Positions 21,143 to 30,833 of a stretch of 64,000 bases of DNA are shown piece after piece. Location: contig NZ_NFUU01000001.1 of assembly GCF_002127265.1 (NCBI RefSeq), forward strand, positions 1,426,001 to 1,490,000, written 5' to 3'. Made by a program: the position numbers and the translations under genes. Each line of letters opens with the position of its first letter. The first letter of the stretch is position 1. The stretch comes from Hydrogenophaga sp. IBVHS1. Its GTDB lineage: Bacteria; Pseudomonadota; Gammaproteobacteria; Burkholderiales; Burkholderiaceae_C. Below the pieces are notes generated by a model. It made no database searches and was not told the DNA's origin. It was given only the letters and a program-made list of their open reading frames with translations.

Positions 21143-21294
21143 GTCTGAATGAAAGCCGTCGGAAAAATCGTGCGGTTGAAGCCTGTGGGCGCCAAGCTTG
21201 GGCCATGGCTCGATCAGCCTATCATCAAACGCGCGATATCTGGCGCCGCTGGACGGCGCCAGAGCGCCGCCTGTGACTTTGTCCACCGTGGACG

Positions 21295-23346
21295 ATGCGC
21301 GATGCTGACGGAGGCACTCTGAACACACTGGAATCCGGGGTCGCGGCGGCGTTTTCCGCCGACGGGCCTCTTGCGCGCGCTCGGCCAGGGATGCGAGAAA
21401 GGCCCGGCCAGCTTGTTATGGCTCAGGCCGTTTCCCGCGCCATCGAAGCGAACGAGAGTCTGGCGGTGGAGGCGGGCACCGGTGTTGGCAAGACTTTCGC
21501 CTATCTGGTGCCGTTGCTGCTCAGCGGCCGGCGTGCCTTGCTGTCCACTGCCACTCAGTCCTTGCAGGACCAGCTCTTTGCGCGCGACATACCGGCGGTG
21601 GTGAGCGCGCTGGGTGTGCCGGTGCGCGTGGCGTTGCTCAAGGGGCGATCCAGCTATGTGTGTCTGTACCGGCTGGAACAGGCCCTGCATGGACCCGCGT
21701 CGAAGGGGCTGCGCGATCCTGCATTGGCAGCAGGCTTGTTCAGGGTGATGCACTGGGCCCGGCAATCGCGCCGTGGCGATCTGGCTGAACTCGATGGTCT
21801 GGACGAACGTTCACCGCTGCGGCCGCTGATCACGTCAACAGGCGAAAACTGCCTGGGCTCCGCCTGCCCACGCCACGATGCCTGCCATGTCTACCGTGCG
21901 CGCGGCGAAGCCTTGCAGGCCGACTGGGTTGTGATCAATCACCATCTTTTTTTTGCCGATCAACTCGTGCGCGAAACCGGCGCTGCCGCTCTGCTGCCCA
22001 CCGCCGGTGTGGTCGTTTTTGATGAAGCGCACCAGCTCAACGACACAGGCATTGGTTTCCTGGGCCAGTCCATTGGGTCGGGCCCGGTGCGCGCACTCGC
22101 GCACGATCTGGCGATGGAGGGACCGCAGTGGGCCCGCGGCCAGCGGCCCTGGGCCCATATCGCCCTCAGTCTGGAGCAGGCGGGAAGGGCATTTCTGACC
22201 ATGCCGCGACCAGGCGCGCAGCGCAGCCGTTGGCCAGACGCTGTGCCGCAGGGGGTGGACGCCGGCCGGTGGACCGATGCGGTGGCCGGTCTGGAGAATG
22301 CCCTCACTGCGGCGGCACAGGCGCTGCACGCCACTGCCCAGGCCAGCGTCGATCTGGAGCGGCTTTTCCAGCGCGTGCAATCCATGCGCTTGCTCTGGCG
22401 CGAAATCTGCACTGGGCAGACAGCCGGCGAAGGTGTGCGTTGGGTGGAGTGGAAAGAGGGTCGATCCTGGCGCGCGCTGCGCTCGCCGCCCGACAGTTCT
22501 GCCTTGTTTCGAGCGCTGCTGGGTCCGGATGCACCCAGAGAACGAAGCTGGATTTTCTCGTCGGCCACCCTTGGCCATGAGCCGGAGCTGGAGTGGTTTT
22601 CCCGCGGCTTGGGACTCAGCGACCTGCCGGGCCTGCGCTCCCTGCAGGTCCCCAGCGCGTTCGACCATGCCGCGCAGGCCTCGCTTTACGTGCCGGAGGA
22701 TCTGCCCGATCCCGGTGAGGAGTCGCACACACCGGCGCTTGCCGAATCCGTGGCGCGCTGGGCATCGCGGCTGGGTGGGCGCACCCTCGTGCTCACCACC
22801 ACCTTGCGCGCGGCCGACCGCCTGGCGGCGCGCCTCGTTGAACTGATCGCACTGGGCCGCTGCGGTCCGCTGGAGGTGCTTGCTCAGGGGCGGGGCTCCC
22901 GGCGTGCTTTGCTCGACCGGTTTCGGGTAGCGACCGAGGCTTCGGTGCTCGTCGCTTCAGCGTCGTTCTGGGAAGGGGTGGATCTGCCTGGTGATGCGCT
23001 GCAACTGCTCGTTATCGACAAGCTGCCGTTTCCACCGCCCGACGACCCCCTGATGGAAGCGCGGGCGCGGCAGCTCGAGGCGAAAGGAATGAATGCGTTC
23101 ACCGACGGATTCCTGCCGGAAGCCGCCATGGCCCTCAAGCAAGGCGCTGGCCGGCTGATCCGCTCGGAGTCGGACCGCGGCATTCTGGTGATCGGCGACC
23201 GTCGGCTTATCAGCCGCTCTTACGGCAACCGCCTGCTGGCTGCCCTGCCGCCCATGCGCCGGCTGGAGGACGAGGCCGAGATGGCCAAAGCGCTCGATGC
23301 GCTGGTGCTTACCAGAGCTTCCACCACGGGCTATCGACCGACTTGA
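21295..23346 (+). CDS. DinG/YoaA-like ATP-dependent DNA helicase
   Basis: This 683-residue XPD-type superfamily 2 helicase has Walker A EAGTGVGKTF, DEAH box VVFDEAHQLND, and late motifs EGVDLPGDALQLLVIDKLPF and QGAGRLIRSESDRG. Four cysteines between the Walker motifs (SYVC, then ENCLGSACPRHDAC) fit an iron-sulfur cluster. The true start is uncertain. The ATG at 21295 has no ribosome site, whereas GGAGG at 21310-21314 sits just ahead of an in-frame CTG at 21319, where the family-like N-terminus begins. The 3' end overlaps bamD on the other strand by 38 bases. DinG in E. coli unwinds R-loops and D-loops. Confidence 0.92.
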   Translation: MRDADGGTLNTLESGVAAAFSADGPLARARPGMRERPGQLVMAQAVSRAIEANESLAVEAGTGVGKTFAYLVPLLLSGRRALLSTATQSLQDQLFARDIPAVVSALGVPVRVALLKGRSSYVCLYRLEQALHGPASKGLRDPALAAGLFRVMHWARQSRRGDLAELDGLDERSPLRPLITSTGENCLGSACPRHDACHVYRARGEALQADWVVINHHLFFADQLVRETGAAALLPTAGVVVFDEAHQLNDTGIGFLGQSIGSGPVRALAHDLAMEGPQWARGQRPWAHIALSLEQAGRAFLTMPRPGAQRSRWPDAVPQGVDAGRWTDAVAGLENALTAAAQALHATAQASVDLERLFQRVQSMRLLWREICTGQTAGEGVRWVEWKEGRSWRALRSPPDSSALFRALLGPDAPRERSWIFSSATLGHEPELEWFSRGLGLSDLPGLRSLQVPSAFDHAAQASLYVPEDLPDPGEESHTPALAESVARWASRLGGRTLVLTTTLRAADRLAARLVELIALGRCGPLEVLAQGRGSRRALLDRFRVATEASVLVASASFWEGVDLPGDALQLLVIDKLPFPPPDDPLMEARARQLEAKGMNAFTDGFLPEAAMALKQGAGRLIRSESDRGILVIGDRRLISRSYGNRLLAALPPMRRLEDEAEMAKALDALVLTRASTTGYRPT

Positions 23347-24112
23347 ATCCCTTGCTCAGGTACTCGCTACGGGGATAGCTGGCCTGCATCACACGCCTGG
23401 CGTCGTCGCGCAACTGGGTCATGCCGAGCGCGTCGTAAGACTGCACGATGATGAAAAGGGCTTCTTCCAGCGCGGGTGCGTCGGTGTAGTCGGTGAGGGC
23501 GGATTGCGCGCGGTTGATGGCGGCCACATATGCGCCACGGCTGTGGTAGTAGCGCGCCACGTGCACCTCGTATTGCGCCAGCGAATTGACGATGTAGGTC
23601 ATGCGCAGGCGCGCGTCGGGGCTGTAGCGGGAGTCCGGGAAACGGCTCACGAGCTCGCGAAACGCCTCGAACGATTCCTTGGCGGCCTTCTGATCGCGCT
23701 CCGAGAGGTCTTGCCGCGCCAACGACCCGAACAGACCAAGGTTGTCGTTGAAGTTGATCAGGCCCTTGAGGTAAAGCGCGTAATCCATGGCGGGGCTCGC
23801 CGGGTGCAGCTTCTGGAAGCGGTCGATCGCGGCCAGCGCCTGGGCCTGCTCACTGGCCTTGTAGTGCGTGTAAGCCTTGTCGAGCTGGGCTTGTTGAGCC
23901 AGCGGCGTACCCGCTGCGCGCCCTTCGAGCTTTTCCAGCAGCGTCACCGCCTTCTCGAAGTTGCCGGCCGAACGCTCTTCCGTGGCTTCGCTGTAGATGC
24001 GGTTCGGGCTCCAGCCAGCCGTCTCATCCACGGGCTTGGTGCTGCAAGCGGTCAACACCAGTGCCGTTGCCAGCACAAAGGAGGACACAGCCGATAATCT
24101 GAGACTAAGCAT
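23309..24112 (-). CDS. bamD: outer-membrane assembly lipoprotein BamD
   Basis: This 267-residue lipoprotein has a signal peptide ending at the lipobox LTAC (Cys23), then five TPR-like helical repeats, including YSEATEERSAGNFEKAVTLL and LINFNDNLGLFG. It is the essential periplasmic scaffold that works with BamA to insert beta-barrel proteins; bamB of the same complex is at 34.2 kb. The ATG at 24112 has AAAGGT upstream and gives a normal signal peptide, so the longer TTG start at 24151 is rejected. A perfect -10 box lies 45 bases upstream. It is divergent from rluD, as is common in proteobacteria. Confidence 0.95.
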   Translation of the reverse strand: MLSLRLSAVSSFVLATALVLTACSTKPVDETAGWSPNRIYSEATEERSAGNFEKAVTLLEKLEGRAAGTPLAQQAQLDKAYTHYKASEQAQALAAIDRFQKLHPASPAMDYALYLKGLINFNDNLGLFGSLARQDLSERDQKAAKESFEAFRELVSRFPDSRYSPDARLRMTYIVNSLAQYEVHVARYYHSRGAYVAAINRAQSALTDYTDAPALEEALFIIVQSYDALGMTQLRDDARRVMQASYPRSEYLSKGFKSVDSPWWKLW

Positions 24113-24156
24113 CAAGGATGCACCTTTACAACGGGACAATGGGTTTGGCAACGCAA

Positions 24157-24162
24157 ATTATA
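24157..24162 (-). promoter_or_regulatory. -10 box for bamD
   Basis: TATAAT, a perfect sigma-70 -10 box, is read on the minus strand 45 bases before the bamD ATG. The -35 region is weak. The box lies within any rluD reading frame that starts at 24118 or 24139, which favours a later rluD start at 24175. Confidence 0.5.
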
Positions 24163-24174
24163 TCGACGGGGGAT

Positions 24175-25191
24175 GTGTCAGAAGGTTCACCGCCAGGGCT
24201 TGTCGACGAGCTCGCCGCGGAGGCTGAAACCCGGGTTTGCAATGTACCCGCCGAGATGCACGGCTGGCGCATCGACCGGGCGCTGGCCGCGCTGATTCCC
24301 GAATTCTCCCGCTCCTACCTGCAGCAGCTGATGGCCGATGGCGCCGTCGTGCTCAGGGATATCCCGCTTCGCAAGCCTTCAGCGCGCATCGCGGCGGGCG
24401 ACCGGTTGACGGTGGAGTTGCGCCCAACGCAGCAGGCGCAAGCCTTCGTGGCCGAGCCGATGGCGCTGGACGTGGTTCATGAAGACGCCGAGCTTCTGGT
24501 GATTCACAAGCCGGCCGGCATGGTGGTGCATCCCGCGGCCGGCAACTGGCGCGGGACCTTGCTGAACGGCCTGTTGGCTTACCACCCCGGAGCCAGCAGT
24601 CTGCCGCGCGCCGGTATCGTTCACCGGCTCGACAAGGACACCTCGGGCCTGATGCTCGTGGGAAAGAGCCGGCAGGCCATGGAGGCGCTGGTGCGTGCCA
24701 TCGCCGCCCGCGAGGTGAATCGGCAGTACCTTGCGCTCGCACACGGCCGCTGGCAGGGCCCGGTGGAGCGGGGCGTTGACCAGCCGATCGGGCGAGACGT
24801 GCACAACCGGCTGCGCATGTCGGTGGTGCGGGCTGAAAACGGCAACGGCAAGCCGGCGCAGACCACGGTGCGACTGATCGACGGACTGGACCAGGCCTGT
24901 CTGGTGGCCTGCAAGCTGCACACCGGTCGAACCCACCAGATCCGCGTGCACATGGCGTGGATGGGGCATCCCCTGGTGGGCGACACCCTCTACGGCGGAC
25001 GAGTCCAATGGGGCATGGTTCGGCAGGCGCTGCACGCGGCGCGCCTGCGCCTGCGGCACCCCACCACCGGTAAGGAACTCGACTTCGAGAGTGCCCCACC
25101 ACCCGACATGCAGGCCGCCATGGCCGAATGCGGCCTCCGTTACAATCACGCCCGGGTGGCCAGCGCCTTTCTGGACCCCCAAATCTCTTGA
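24175..25191 (+). CDS. rluD: 23S rRNA pseudouridine synthase RluD
   Basis: This protein of about 338 residues converts U1911, U1915 and U1917 of 23S rRNA to pseudouridine. An S4 RNA-binding domain (WRIDRALAALIPEFSRSYLQ) precedes the catalytic domain. The catalytic Asp lies in HRLDKDTSGLMLVGK, with later motifs GRTHQIRVHMAW and GHPLVGDTLYGG. I favour the GTG start at 24175, where GGGGG lies a few bases upstream and the bamD promoter remains intergenic. ATG codons at 24139 and 24118 would add 12 or 19 unconserved residues. Confidence 0.93.
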   Translation: MSEGSPPGLVDELAAEAETRVCNVPAEMHGWRIDRALAALIPEFSRSYLQQLMADGAVVLRDIPLRKPSARIAAGDRLTVELRPTQQAQAFVAEPMALDVVHEDAELLVIHKPAGMVVHPAAGNWRGTLLNGLLAYHPGASSLPRAGIVHRLDKDTSGLMLVGKSRQAMEALVRAIAAREVNRQYLALAHGRWQGPVERGVDQPIGRDVHNRLRMSVVRAENGNGKPAQTTVRLIDGLDQACLVACKLHTGRTHQIRVHMAWMGHPLVGDTLYGGRVQWGMVRQALHAARLRLRHPTTGKELDFESAPPPDMQAAMAECGLRYNHARVASAFLDPQIS

Positions 25192-25323
25192 CGTTGCCCG
25201 CCATGGCAACCGGTTGAACCCCTTCGATCCCTTTTCCGGTCAACGCAGCCGGCAGGGTTGTGGCGGGCCCGATGCCTTTCCGTACCGTCCCGGCTGCAAG
25301 CTGGTTTTTGACCTACCGACACC

Positions 25324-26028
25324 ATGAACACCACGGATGCCAAGCGCGTCCTCGAGACGGCCTTGATCTGCGCACCCCAGCCGCTGTCGGTGCGCGAACT
25401 CGGCACGCTGTTCGAGGACGAAGTTTCTGCCGACACGCTCAAGTCGCTGCTGGCCGATCTGCAACTGGAATGGACCGGGCGCGGCGTGGAGCTGGTGAAG
25501 GTGGCCACAGGCTGGCGTTTTCAGAGTCGGCCCGAACTGCGTCCCTTCCTTGATCGCCTGCATCCCGAGAAGCCGCCGCGCTACAGCCGCGCCGCCATGG
25601 AGACGCTGGCCATCATTGCCTACCGCCAACCCGTCACGCGCGGCGACATGGAAGACATTCGCGGTGTGACCATCAATTCACTCATCATCAAACAGCTGGA
25701 GGACAGAGGCTGGATCGAGGTCATCGGGCATCGCGAGACGGTGGGCCGCCCCGCGCTGTTTGCCACCACCCGCCAGTTTCTGGACGACCTCGGCCTCTCA
25801 TCGCTGGACCAGCTCCCCCCGCTGGAAGGCAGCGACGTGCAGGAGTCTGCCCTGGATCGCCTGGATTTCGATTCGCTGTCGGCCAGCCTGCAGCCGGAGC
25901 CCAACGACACGTCCGAGCCAGCGGACACCTCCGGCGACGCCGCAACCCATGCCGGCGATCCGCCGGCACTGGAAACCTCTACACAGGAACCCCATGAACC
26001 CGGCGAACCACCCTCCCACGCCATCTGA
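25324..26028 (+). CDS. scpB: chromosome segregation/condensation protein ScpB
   Basis: This 234-residue protein pairs two winged-helix domains (about 1-80 and 85-165). It contains the family signature [19 protein letters not shown] and [20 protein letters not shown]. ScpB is the kleisin-associated subunit of the SMC-ScpAB condensin; scpA is not in this window. The last 60 residues are an acidic, low-complexity tail. Its 3' end overlaps the start of rluB by 35 bases, a pairing common in beta- and gammaproteobacteria. Confidence 0.94.
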   Translation: MNTTDAKRVLETALICAPQPLSVRELGTLFEDEVSADTLKSLLADLQLEWTGRGVELVKVATGWRFQSRPELRPFLDRLHPEKPPRYSRAAMETLAIIAYRQPVTRGDMEDIRGVTINSLIIKQLEDRGWIEVIGHRETVGRPALFATTRQFLDDLGLSSLDQLPPLEGSDVQESALDRLDFDSLSASLQPEPNDTSEPADTSGDAATHAGDPPALETSTQEPHEPGEPPSHAI

Positions 26029-27385
26029 TCCCGACGCTGAGGCGGGGCATGAGGCCGCCGGCGAACCAAAGCCGCCAGCGCTCCCGGAGGTGGTGATGCC
26101 CGTGGCTTCAGCCCCTGGTGCCAGCCCGTCCGCCGAACTCGAGGCCTTGCGTTTCGACGATGTGGTCAGTGGTGCGTTCGATGCGGAGCAGGAGCAGGAT
26201 CTGCCGCTGCCCACGAAGCGGGTGCTCAGCGCCCAACCCGAGTCGCCCAAGCTGCACAAGGTGCTGGCGCAGGCCGGCATGGGTTCGCGCCTGGAGATGG
26301 AGCAACTCATCCTTGAGGGGCGCATCTCCGTCAACGGGGAGCCCGCCCACATCGGCCAGCGCATCCAGTTCGGCGACACGATCAAGGTCAACGGCAAGCC
26401 CGTGCGCGTGCGCATGACGCCACCGCCGCCGCGCGTGCTGGCCTACCACAAGCCCGCGGGCGAAGTGGTTTCGCACGACGACCCGCAGAACCGGCCGACG
26501 GTTTTCCGGCGGCTGCCACGCTTGATGCAGGGCAAATGGCAGTCGGTCGGACGGCTGGACATCAACACCGAAGGTCTGCTGTTGCTCACCAGTTCCGGCG
26601 AGCTGGCCAACCGCCTCATGCACCCGCGTTTTGGTCTCCAGCGCGAGTACGCCGTGCGCGTGCTCGGCGCGTTGTCCAACGAGGAAAAGCAGCGCCTGCT
26701 CGATGGCGTTCGCCTCGATGACGGAATGGCCCAGTTCGCTTCCATCGAAGACGGCGGAGGCGAGGGCGCCAACTGCTGGTACCGCGTCACCATCGGCGAA
26801 GGCCGCAATCGCGAAGTGCGCCGCATGTTCGAGGCCGTGGGCCACGCGGTCAGCCGCCTGATCCGGATCCGTTACGGCGCCATGATGCTGCCGCGAGGCC
26901 TCAAGCGCGGCGCCTGGGTCGAGCTTGACGAGCGGGACATCGGTCGATTGACCGCCGCCGCCGGCATGCCGGCTGCTGGCGTTGATGACAGTGGCGTGAA
27001 TCGAGCACGGGCACCCGGACGCCATCCGACCCAGCAACCCATGCGGCGTGGTCAGGCAGTTCGAGGCCAGGGCAAGCCGCCAGGCAGTCGCGCCGAGGGC
27101 CCGGGGTTTGACGACCGCCGTGCCGGCGGCTACGGCATGGGAGGAGCACCATCGGGTGCGGCTGGCAAGGGCAAGGGGCGAGGCGGCAAGGGAGCTGGCA
27201 AAGGGCCCGGAACCGGACAGGCTCAGCCCGATCCCATGAAAACGTCCTTTGGCTACATCGGTCAGGATGCCCTGCAGCGCGTTCGCGAGCAGAATGCCGG
27301 CCGCGGGGGTCCGCCCGCTGGCGGCCGTCGCCGTGGAGGCGGGGGCGGAGGCGGGAGTGGGGGCGGCCGTCCGGGAGGGCGCTGA
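25994..27385 (+). CDS. rluB: 23S rRNA pseudouridine synthase RluB-type with long RGG-like tail
   Basis: This 463-residue protein modifies 23S rRNA (U2605 in E. coli). An acidic N-terminal extension of about 75 residues precedes an S4 domain ([20 protein letters not shown]). The catalytic domain has Asp in [20 protein letters not shown] and the motif [15 protein letters not shown]. The C-terminal 130 residues are rich in Gly, Arg and Lys, interrupted by a conserved-looking segment [17 protein letters not shown]. The start at 25994 has AGGA upstream. Such a tail is probably disordered and RNA-binding. RluF and RsuA are relatives, but gene order with scpB supports RluB. Confidence 0.92.
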   Translation: MNPANHPPTPSDPDAEAGHEAAGEPKPPALPEVVMPVASAPGASPSAELEALRFDDVVSGAFDAEQEQDLPLPTKRVLSAQPESPKLHKVLAQAGMGSRLEMEQLILEGRISVNGEPAHIGQRIQFGDTIKVNGKPVRVRMTPPPPRVLAYHKPAGEVVSHDDPQNRPTVFRRLPRLMQGKWQSVGRLDINTEGLLLLTSSGELANRLMHPRFGLQREYAVRVLGALSNEEKQRLLDGVRLDDGMAQFASIEDGGGEGANCWYRVTIGEGRNREVRRMFEAVGHAVSRLIRIRYGAMMLPRGLKRGAWVELDERDIGRLTAAAGMPAAGVDDSGVNRARAPGRHPTQQPMRRGQAVRGQGKPPGSRAEGPGFDDRRAGGYGMGGAPSGAAGKGKGRGGKGAGKGPGTGQAQPDPMKTSFGYIGQDALQRVREQNAGRGGPPAGGRRRGGGGGGGSGGGRPGGR

Positions 27386-27404
27386 ACCCCGGCACACCCG
27401 GGGT
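27386..27404 (+). terminator. hairpin after rluB
   Basis: ACCCCGG, loop CACAC, CCGGGGT form a perfect seven-base stem beginning directly after the rluB stop codon. No T-run follows, so it is a weak terminator or an RNA end. The ndk gene starts 84 bases later. TAGAAT at 27422-27427 could be its -10 box, but no good -35 box is seen. Confidence 0.45.
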
Positions 27405-27488
27405 GAATGGCTCGACCGATGTAGAATCATGGGCTTTGCGAGGTGTCTCAAAGCCTCGGTTGATTGACCCAACAACTTCAGGATTTCC

Positions 27489-27914
27489 ATGGCCATCGAA
27501 CGCACCCTCTCGATCATCAAGCCCGACGCCGTCGCCAAGAACGTCATTGGCCAGATTTACGCCCGCTTTGAAGCCGCCGGCCTGAAGGTCGTGGCAGCCC
27601 GCATGGCGCACCTCTCGCGTGGCGAGGCCGAGGCCTTCTACGCTGTGCACAAGGCCCGCCCCTTCTTCAAGGATCTGGTCGACTTCATGATCTCCGGCCC
27701 TGTGATGATTCAGGCGCTCGAAGGCGAAGGCGCCATTGCCAAGAACCGCGACCTGATGGGCGCCACGGATCCCAAGAAGGCTGCCGCTGGCACCATCCGC
27801 GCTGACTTCGCCGACAGCATCGACGCCAACGCAGTGCACGGTTCCGACGCTCCCGAGACCGCCGCTGCCGAAGTGGCTTTCTTCTTTGCCGGTCTCAACG
27901 TTTACTCGCGTTGA
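27489..27914 (+). CDS. ndk: nucleoside diphosphate kinase
   Basis: This 141-residue enzyme equalises nucleoside triphosphate pools. It begins [18 protein letters not shown] and has the phosphate-accepting His in [20 protein letters not shown] near residue 117. Length is standard. CAGGATTTCC precedes the start. It leads the run ndk-rlmN-pilW-rodZ-ispG-hisS, an order conserved in many proteobacteria. Confidence 0.98.
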   Translation: MAIERTLSIIKPDAVAKNVIGQIYARFEAAGLKVVAARMAHLSRGEAEAFYAVHKARPFFKDLVDFMISGPVMIQALEGEGAIAKNRDLMGATDPKKAAAGTIRADFADSIDANAVHGSDAPETAAAEVAFFFAGLNVYSR

Positions 27915-27921
27915 TCATGTC

Positions 27922-29067
27922 ATGACGGCCAATCTGCTCGACTTCGATCTCGAGGGTTTGGCCGCCTTTTGCGAGCAGCTGGGCGAGAAGCGCTTCCGCG
28001 CCGTCCAGTTGTTCCGCTGGATTCATCAGAAGGGTGCGGCGGACTTCGCCGACATGACCGATCTCGCCCGCAGCCTGCGTGAGAAGCTGCCCGGGGTCTG
28101 CACGGTCGCCGATCTGCCTGTGCTCTCTCGCCAGGACTCCACCGACGGCACCATCAAATGGTTGTTCGACGTCGGCGACGGCAATGCGGTCGAAACCGTT
28201 TTCATCCCTGAAGACGACCGCGGCACACTGTGCATTTCTTCCCAGGCCGGCTGCGCCGTTGGCTGCCGCTTCTGCTCCACCGGCCATCAGGGCTTCTCGC
28301 GCAACCTCAGCACCGGCGAGATCGTCGCCCAACTCTGGCACGCCGAACATTTCCTGCGCCGCCACCTCAAGACCGGGGAACGCGTGATCACCAACGTGGT
28401 CATGATGGGCATGGGTGAACCCTTGCAGAACTACAGCGCGCTGGTGCCCGCGCTGCGCGTCATGCTCGATGACCACGGTTACGGGCTCTCTCGTCGCAGG
28501 GTGACTGTGTCCACTTCCGGCGTGGTGCCCATGATCGAGCGGCTGGCGCAGGACTGCCCGGTGGCGCTGGCGGTTTCGCTGCACGCACCCAACGACGCCT
28601 TGCGCGACGACCTTGTTCCGCTCAACCGCAAGTACCCCATCGCCGAACTGCTCGACGCCTGCCTGGCCTATCTGCCCGCCGCGCCGCGCGATTTCGTCAC
28701 TTTCGAGTACTGCATGCTCGACGGCGTGAACGACCAGCCTGAACACGCGCGGCAGTTGCTCGCGCTGCTCAAGGGGCATGGCGCCCGTGGTGTTCCGTGC
28801 AAAATCAACCTGATTCCTTTTAATCCGTTCCCCGATTCGGGTCTGACCTGTTCGCCGCGCTCTGTGGTGCTGCGTTTCGGGCAGATTCTCAACGAGGGCG
28901 GCGTGGTGACCACCGTGCGCAAGACGCGGGGCGACGACATCGACGCCGCTTGCGGGCAGCTCGCCGGTGACGTGCTGGACCGCACCAATGCGGCCAGCCG
29001 GCTGGCTCAGCGCCGACAAGCTACCGCAAGACCGATTCACATCGTCCGCAAGGAAAGGCAGGCATGA
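27922..29067 (+). CDS. rlmN: 23S rRNA/tRNA adenine-C2 methyltransferase RlmN
   Basis: This 381-residue radical SAM enzyme methylates A2503 of 23S rRNA and A37 of some tRNAs. The iron-sulfur motif [15 protein letters not shown] has the CxxxCxxC spacing. [10 protein letters not shown] and [14 protein letters not shown] are SAM-fold segments. A second catalytic Cys is in [11 protein letters not shown] near the end. The ATG at 27922 gives the usual N-terminus ([16 protein letters not shown]); the longer in-frame option from 27886 overlaps ndk. The stop overlaps the start of pilW by four bases. Confidence 0.96.
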   Translation: MTANLLDFDLEGLAAFCEQLGEKRFRAVQLFRWIHQKGAADFADMTDLARSLREKLPGVCTVADLPVLSRQDSTDGTIKWLFDVGDGNAVETVFIPEDDRGTLCISSQAGCAVGCRFCSTGHQGFSRNLSTGEIVAQLWHAEHFLRRHLKTGERVITNVVMMGMGEPLQNYSALVPALRVMLDDHGYGLSRRRVTVSTSGVVPMIERLAQDCPVALAVSLHAPNDALRDDLVPLNRKYPIAELLDACLAYLPAAPRDFVTFEYCMLDGVNDQPEHARQLLALLKGHGARGVPCKINLIPFNPFPDSGLTCSPRSVVLRFGQILNEGGVVTTVRKTRGDDIDAACGQLAGDVLDRTNAASRLAQRRQATARPIHIVRKERQA

Positions 29068-29924
29068 CCCAAGCGCTCCGCATCTCCGACCCGAGTTCCA
29101 GACCCTGGCTGCCCTTGCCTTTTTCGTTGCTCCTAGCGCTTTCCTTGATGGCTTTGTTTGCCGGTTGCGCACAGAACCCCGGCGCAGGCTCGAACACGGG
29201 GGCCGGCGTGGGCCGTACTGCCGAGCCGGTCACCGAATCCGATGAACCCGAGGCCCGCAAGCGGGCTCGAATTCGCCTGGAGCTCGCGGCAGGGTACTTT
29301 GAGCAAGGACAGACCACGGTGGCGCTCGACGAGATCAAACTCTCGCTGGCCGCTGACCCGACCTATGCATCGGCGTACATGTTGCGCGGCCTGGTGTATT
29401 CGCGAATGAATGAGCTTCCGCTGGCGGAGGAAAGCTTCCGCCGCGCCCAGCAGCTCAACCCACGCGATCCCGACGTGCTGCACCACTATGGCCTGTTCGC
29501 GTGCCAGCAAGGGCGGTACGCGCAGGCCGTCGAACTGTTCCAGCAAGCGATGGCCAGCCCGGTCTATGGCGGTCAGGCCAAGACGCTGATGGCCAAAGGC
29601 GTTTGCCAGGTGCGGGCCGGTCAGTTTGCCGAGGCCGAAGGCAGCCTGGCGCGTTCGTACGAGCTCGACGCTGGCAACCCCATCACCGCCTACAACCTGG
29701 CCGCGCTGCAGTTTCGGCGTGGCGAAAACGAGAAAGCGCAGTTCACGATCCGTCGTCTGAACAATTCGGATCTGGCCAACGCAGAGACGCTCTGGCTTGG
29801 CATCAAGGTCGAGCGCAAGGTGGGCAACACCGAAGCCATGCGCCAGCTCGCCCAACAGCTGGGCCGCCGCTACCCTGATTCCCGAGAGTGGGCGTCCTAT
29901 CAGCGAGGGGCCTTCGATGAGTGA
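29064..29924 (+). CDS. pilW: type IV pilus biogenesis lipoprotein PilW/PilF
   Basis: This 286-residue lipoprotein has a hydrophobic leader ending in the lipobox FAGC (Cys35), then a stack of TPR repeats ([60 protein letters not shown]). PilW/PilF is the pilotin that helps the PilQ secretin assemble in the outer membrane. The gene overlaps rlmN by four bases and rodZ by eight, so it is tightly coupled. No other pilus genes are in the window, which is normal for this conserved position. Confidence 0.9.
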   Translation: MTQALRISDPSSRPWLPLPFSLLLALSLMALFAGCAQNPGAGSNTGAGVGRTAEPVTESDEPEARKRARIRLELAAGYFEQGQTTVALDEIKLSLAADPTYASAYMLRGLVYSRMNELPLAEESFRRAQQLNPRDPDVLHHYGLFACQQGRYAQAVELFQQAMASPVYGGQAKTLMAKGVCQVRAGQFAEAEGSLARSYELDAGNPITAYNLAALQFRRGENEKAQFTIRRLNNSDLANAETLWLGIKVERKVGNTEAMRQLAQQLGRRYPDSREWASYQRGAFDE

Positions 29925-30831
29925 CGCTCAGAACGCGGTGGAGGAGGTCAGCCGCCCTGTGCTGCTTCGCGTCGCCCGGGAGGCGGCCGGCCTGCACATC
30001 GCTGCCCTTGCGGCCGCGTTGAAAGTGCCGGTGCGCAAGCTTGAGGCGCTGGAAGCGGGTCGGTACAACGAATTGCCCGACCTGACCTTCGCGCGCGCGC
30101 TGGCCTCCAGCGCCTGTCGCCATCTCAAGGTCGATCCGGCGCCCATCCTGCAGCAGATTCCGATCGGCGTGGCGCCCGAGCTGGGCGGCTCGCGTCAGGC
30201 CATCAATGCACCGTTCAAGCCGGCCAGCGACCCCGCCCCGGTCAATCCGCTGTCGTGGCTCTCGCGACCCGCCATGCTCGCAGCGATCGTGCTGCTGCTG
30301 GGTGCGCTGGTGATCGTGTTTCTGCCGCGTGCACAGGAGCCGCCGGCCGTCTCAGGGGGCGACACCGTTGTTACGCCGGTGGAGCCCGTTGCCGCTGTGG
30401 AGCCCGGTTCTGCGCCCGTGCCGGTGGATGCGGCCGGCGTGTCATCGAACCCCAGCGTTCCGGCGGTGGCAACGCCTGTCGCGCCGATGCCTGAAGCAGC
30501 GCCCGTTCCCACGGCTCCGCCGGCAACCACCCCGAATGCGGCAGCGACGCCGGCGTCCACGCCCACGCTCGTGTCCACACCCACTCCCACGCCCGGCAGT
30601 CTGCTGACGATTTCCGCCACCGGGGAATCGTGGGTGGAGGTCACCAACGGCACCGGCAGTGTCGTCGTCCAGCGGATGCTCAAACCTGGCGATGCGGTCG
30701 ATTTCTCTACTTCTCCGCCTTACACCGTGGTGCTGGGCCGCGCCGAATCGGCTCAGGTGACCGTGCGCGGACGGCCTTTCGACGTGAATGCCATTGCCCG
30801 CAACAACGTGGCGCGATTCGAGGTGAAGTGA
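29917..30831 (+). CDS. rodZ: cytoskeletal membrane protein RodZ-like
   Basis: This 304-residue bitopic protein has a cytoplasmic helix-turn-helix of the RodZ type ([40 protein letters not shown]). One transmembrane segment ([17 protein letters not shown]) lies near residue 115. A long Pro/Thr/Ala-rich periplasmic linker leads to a C-terminal DUF4115 beta-domain ([20 protein letters not shown]). RodZ links MreB to the cell-wall machinery. The ATG at 29917 overlaps pilW by eight bases, and ispG follows two bases after the stop. Confidence 0.9.
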   Translation: MSDAQNAVEEVSRPVLLRVAREAAGLHIAALAAALKVPVRKLEALEAGRYNELPDLTFARALASSACRHLKVDPAPILQQIPIGVAPELGGSRQAINAPFKPASDPAPVNPLSWLSRPAMLAAIVLLLGALVIVFLPRAQEPPAVSGGDTVVTPVEPVAAVEPGSAPVPVDAAGVSSNPSVPAVATPVAPMPEAAPVPTAPPATTPNAAATPASTPTLVSTPTPTPGSLLTISATGESWVEVTNGTGSVVVQRMLKPGDAVDFSTSPPYTVVLGRAESAQVTVRGRPFDVNAIARNNVARFEVK

Positions 30832-30833
30832 CC

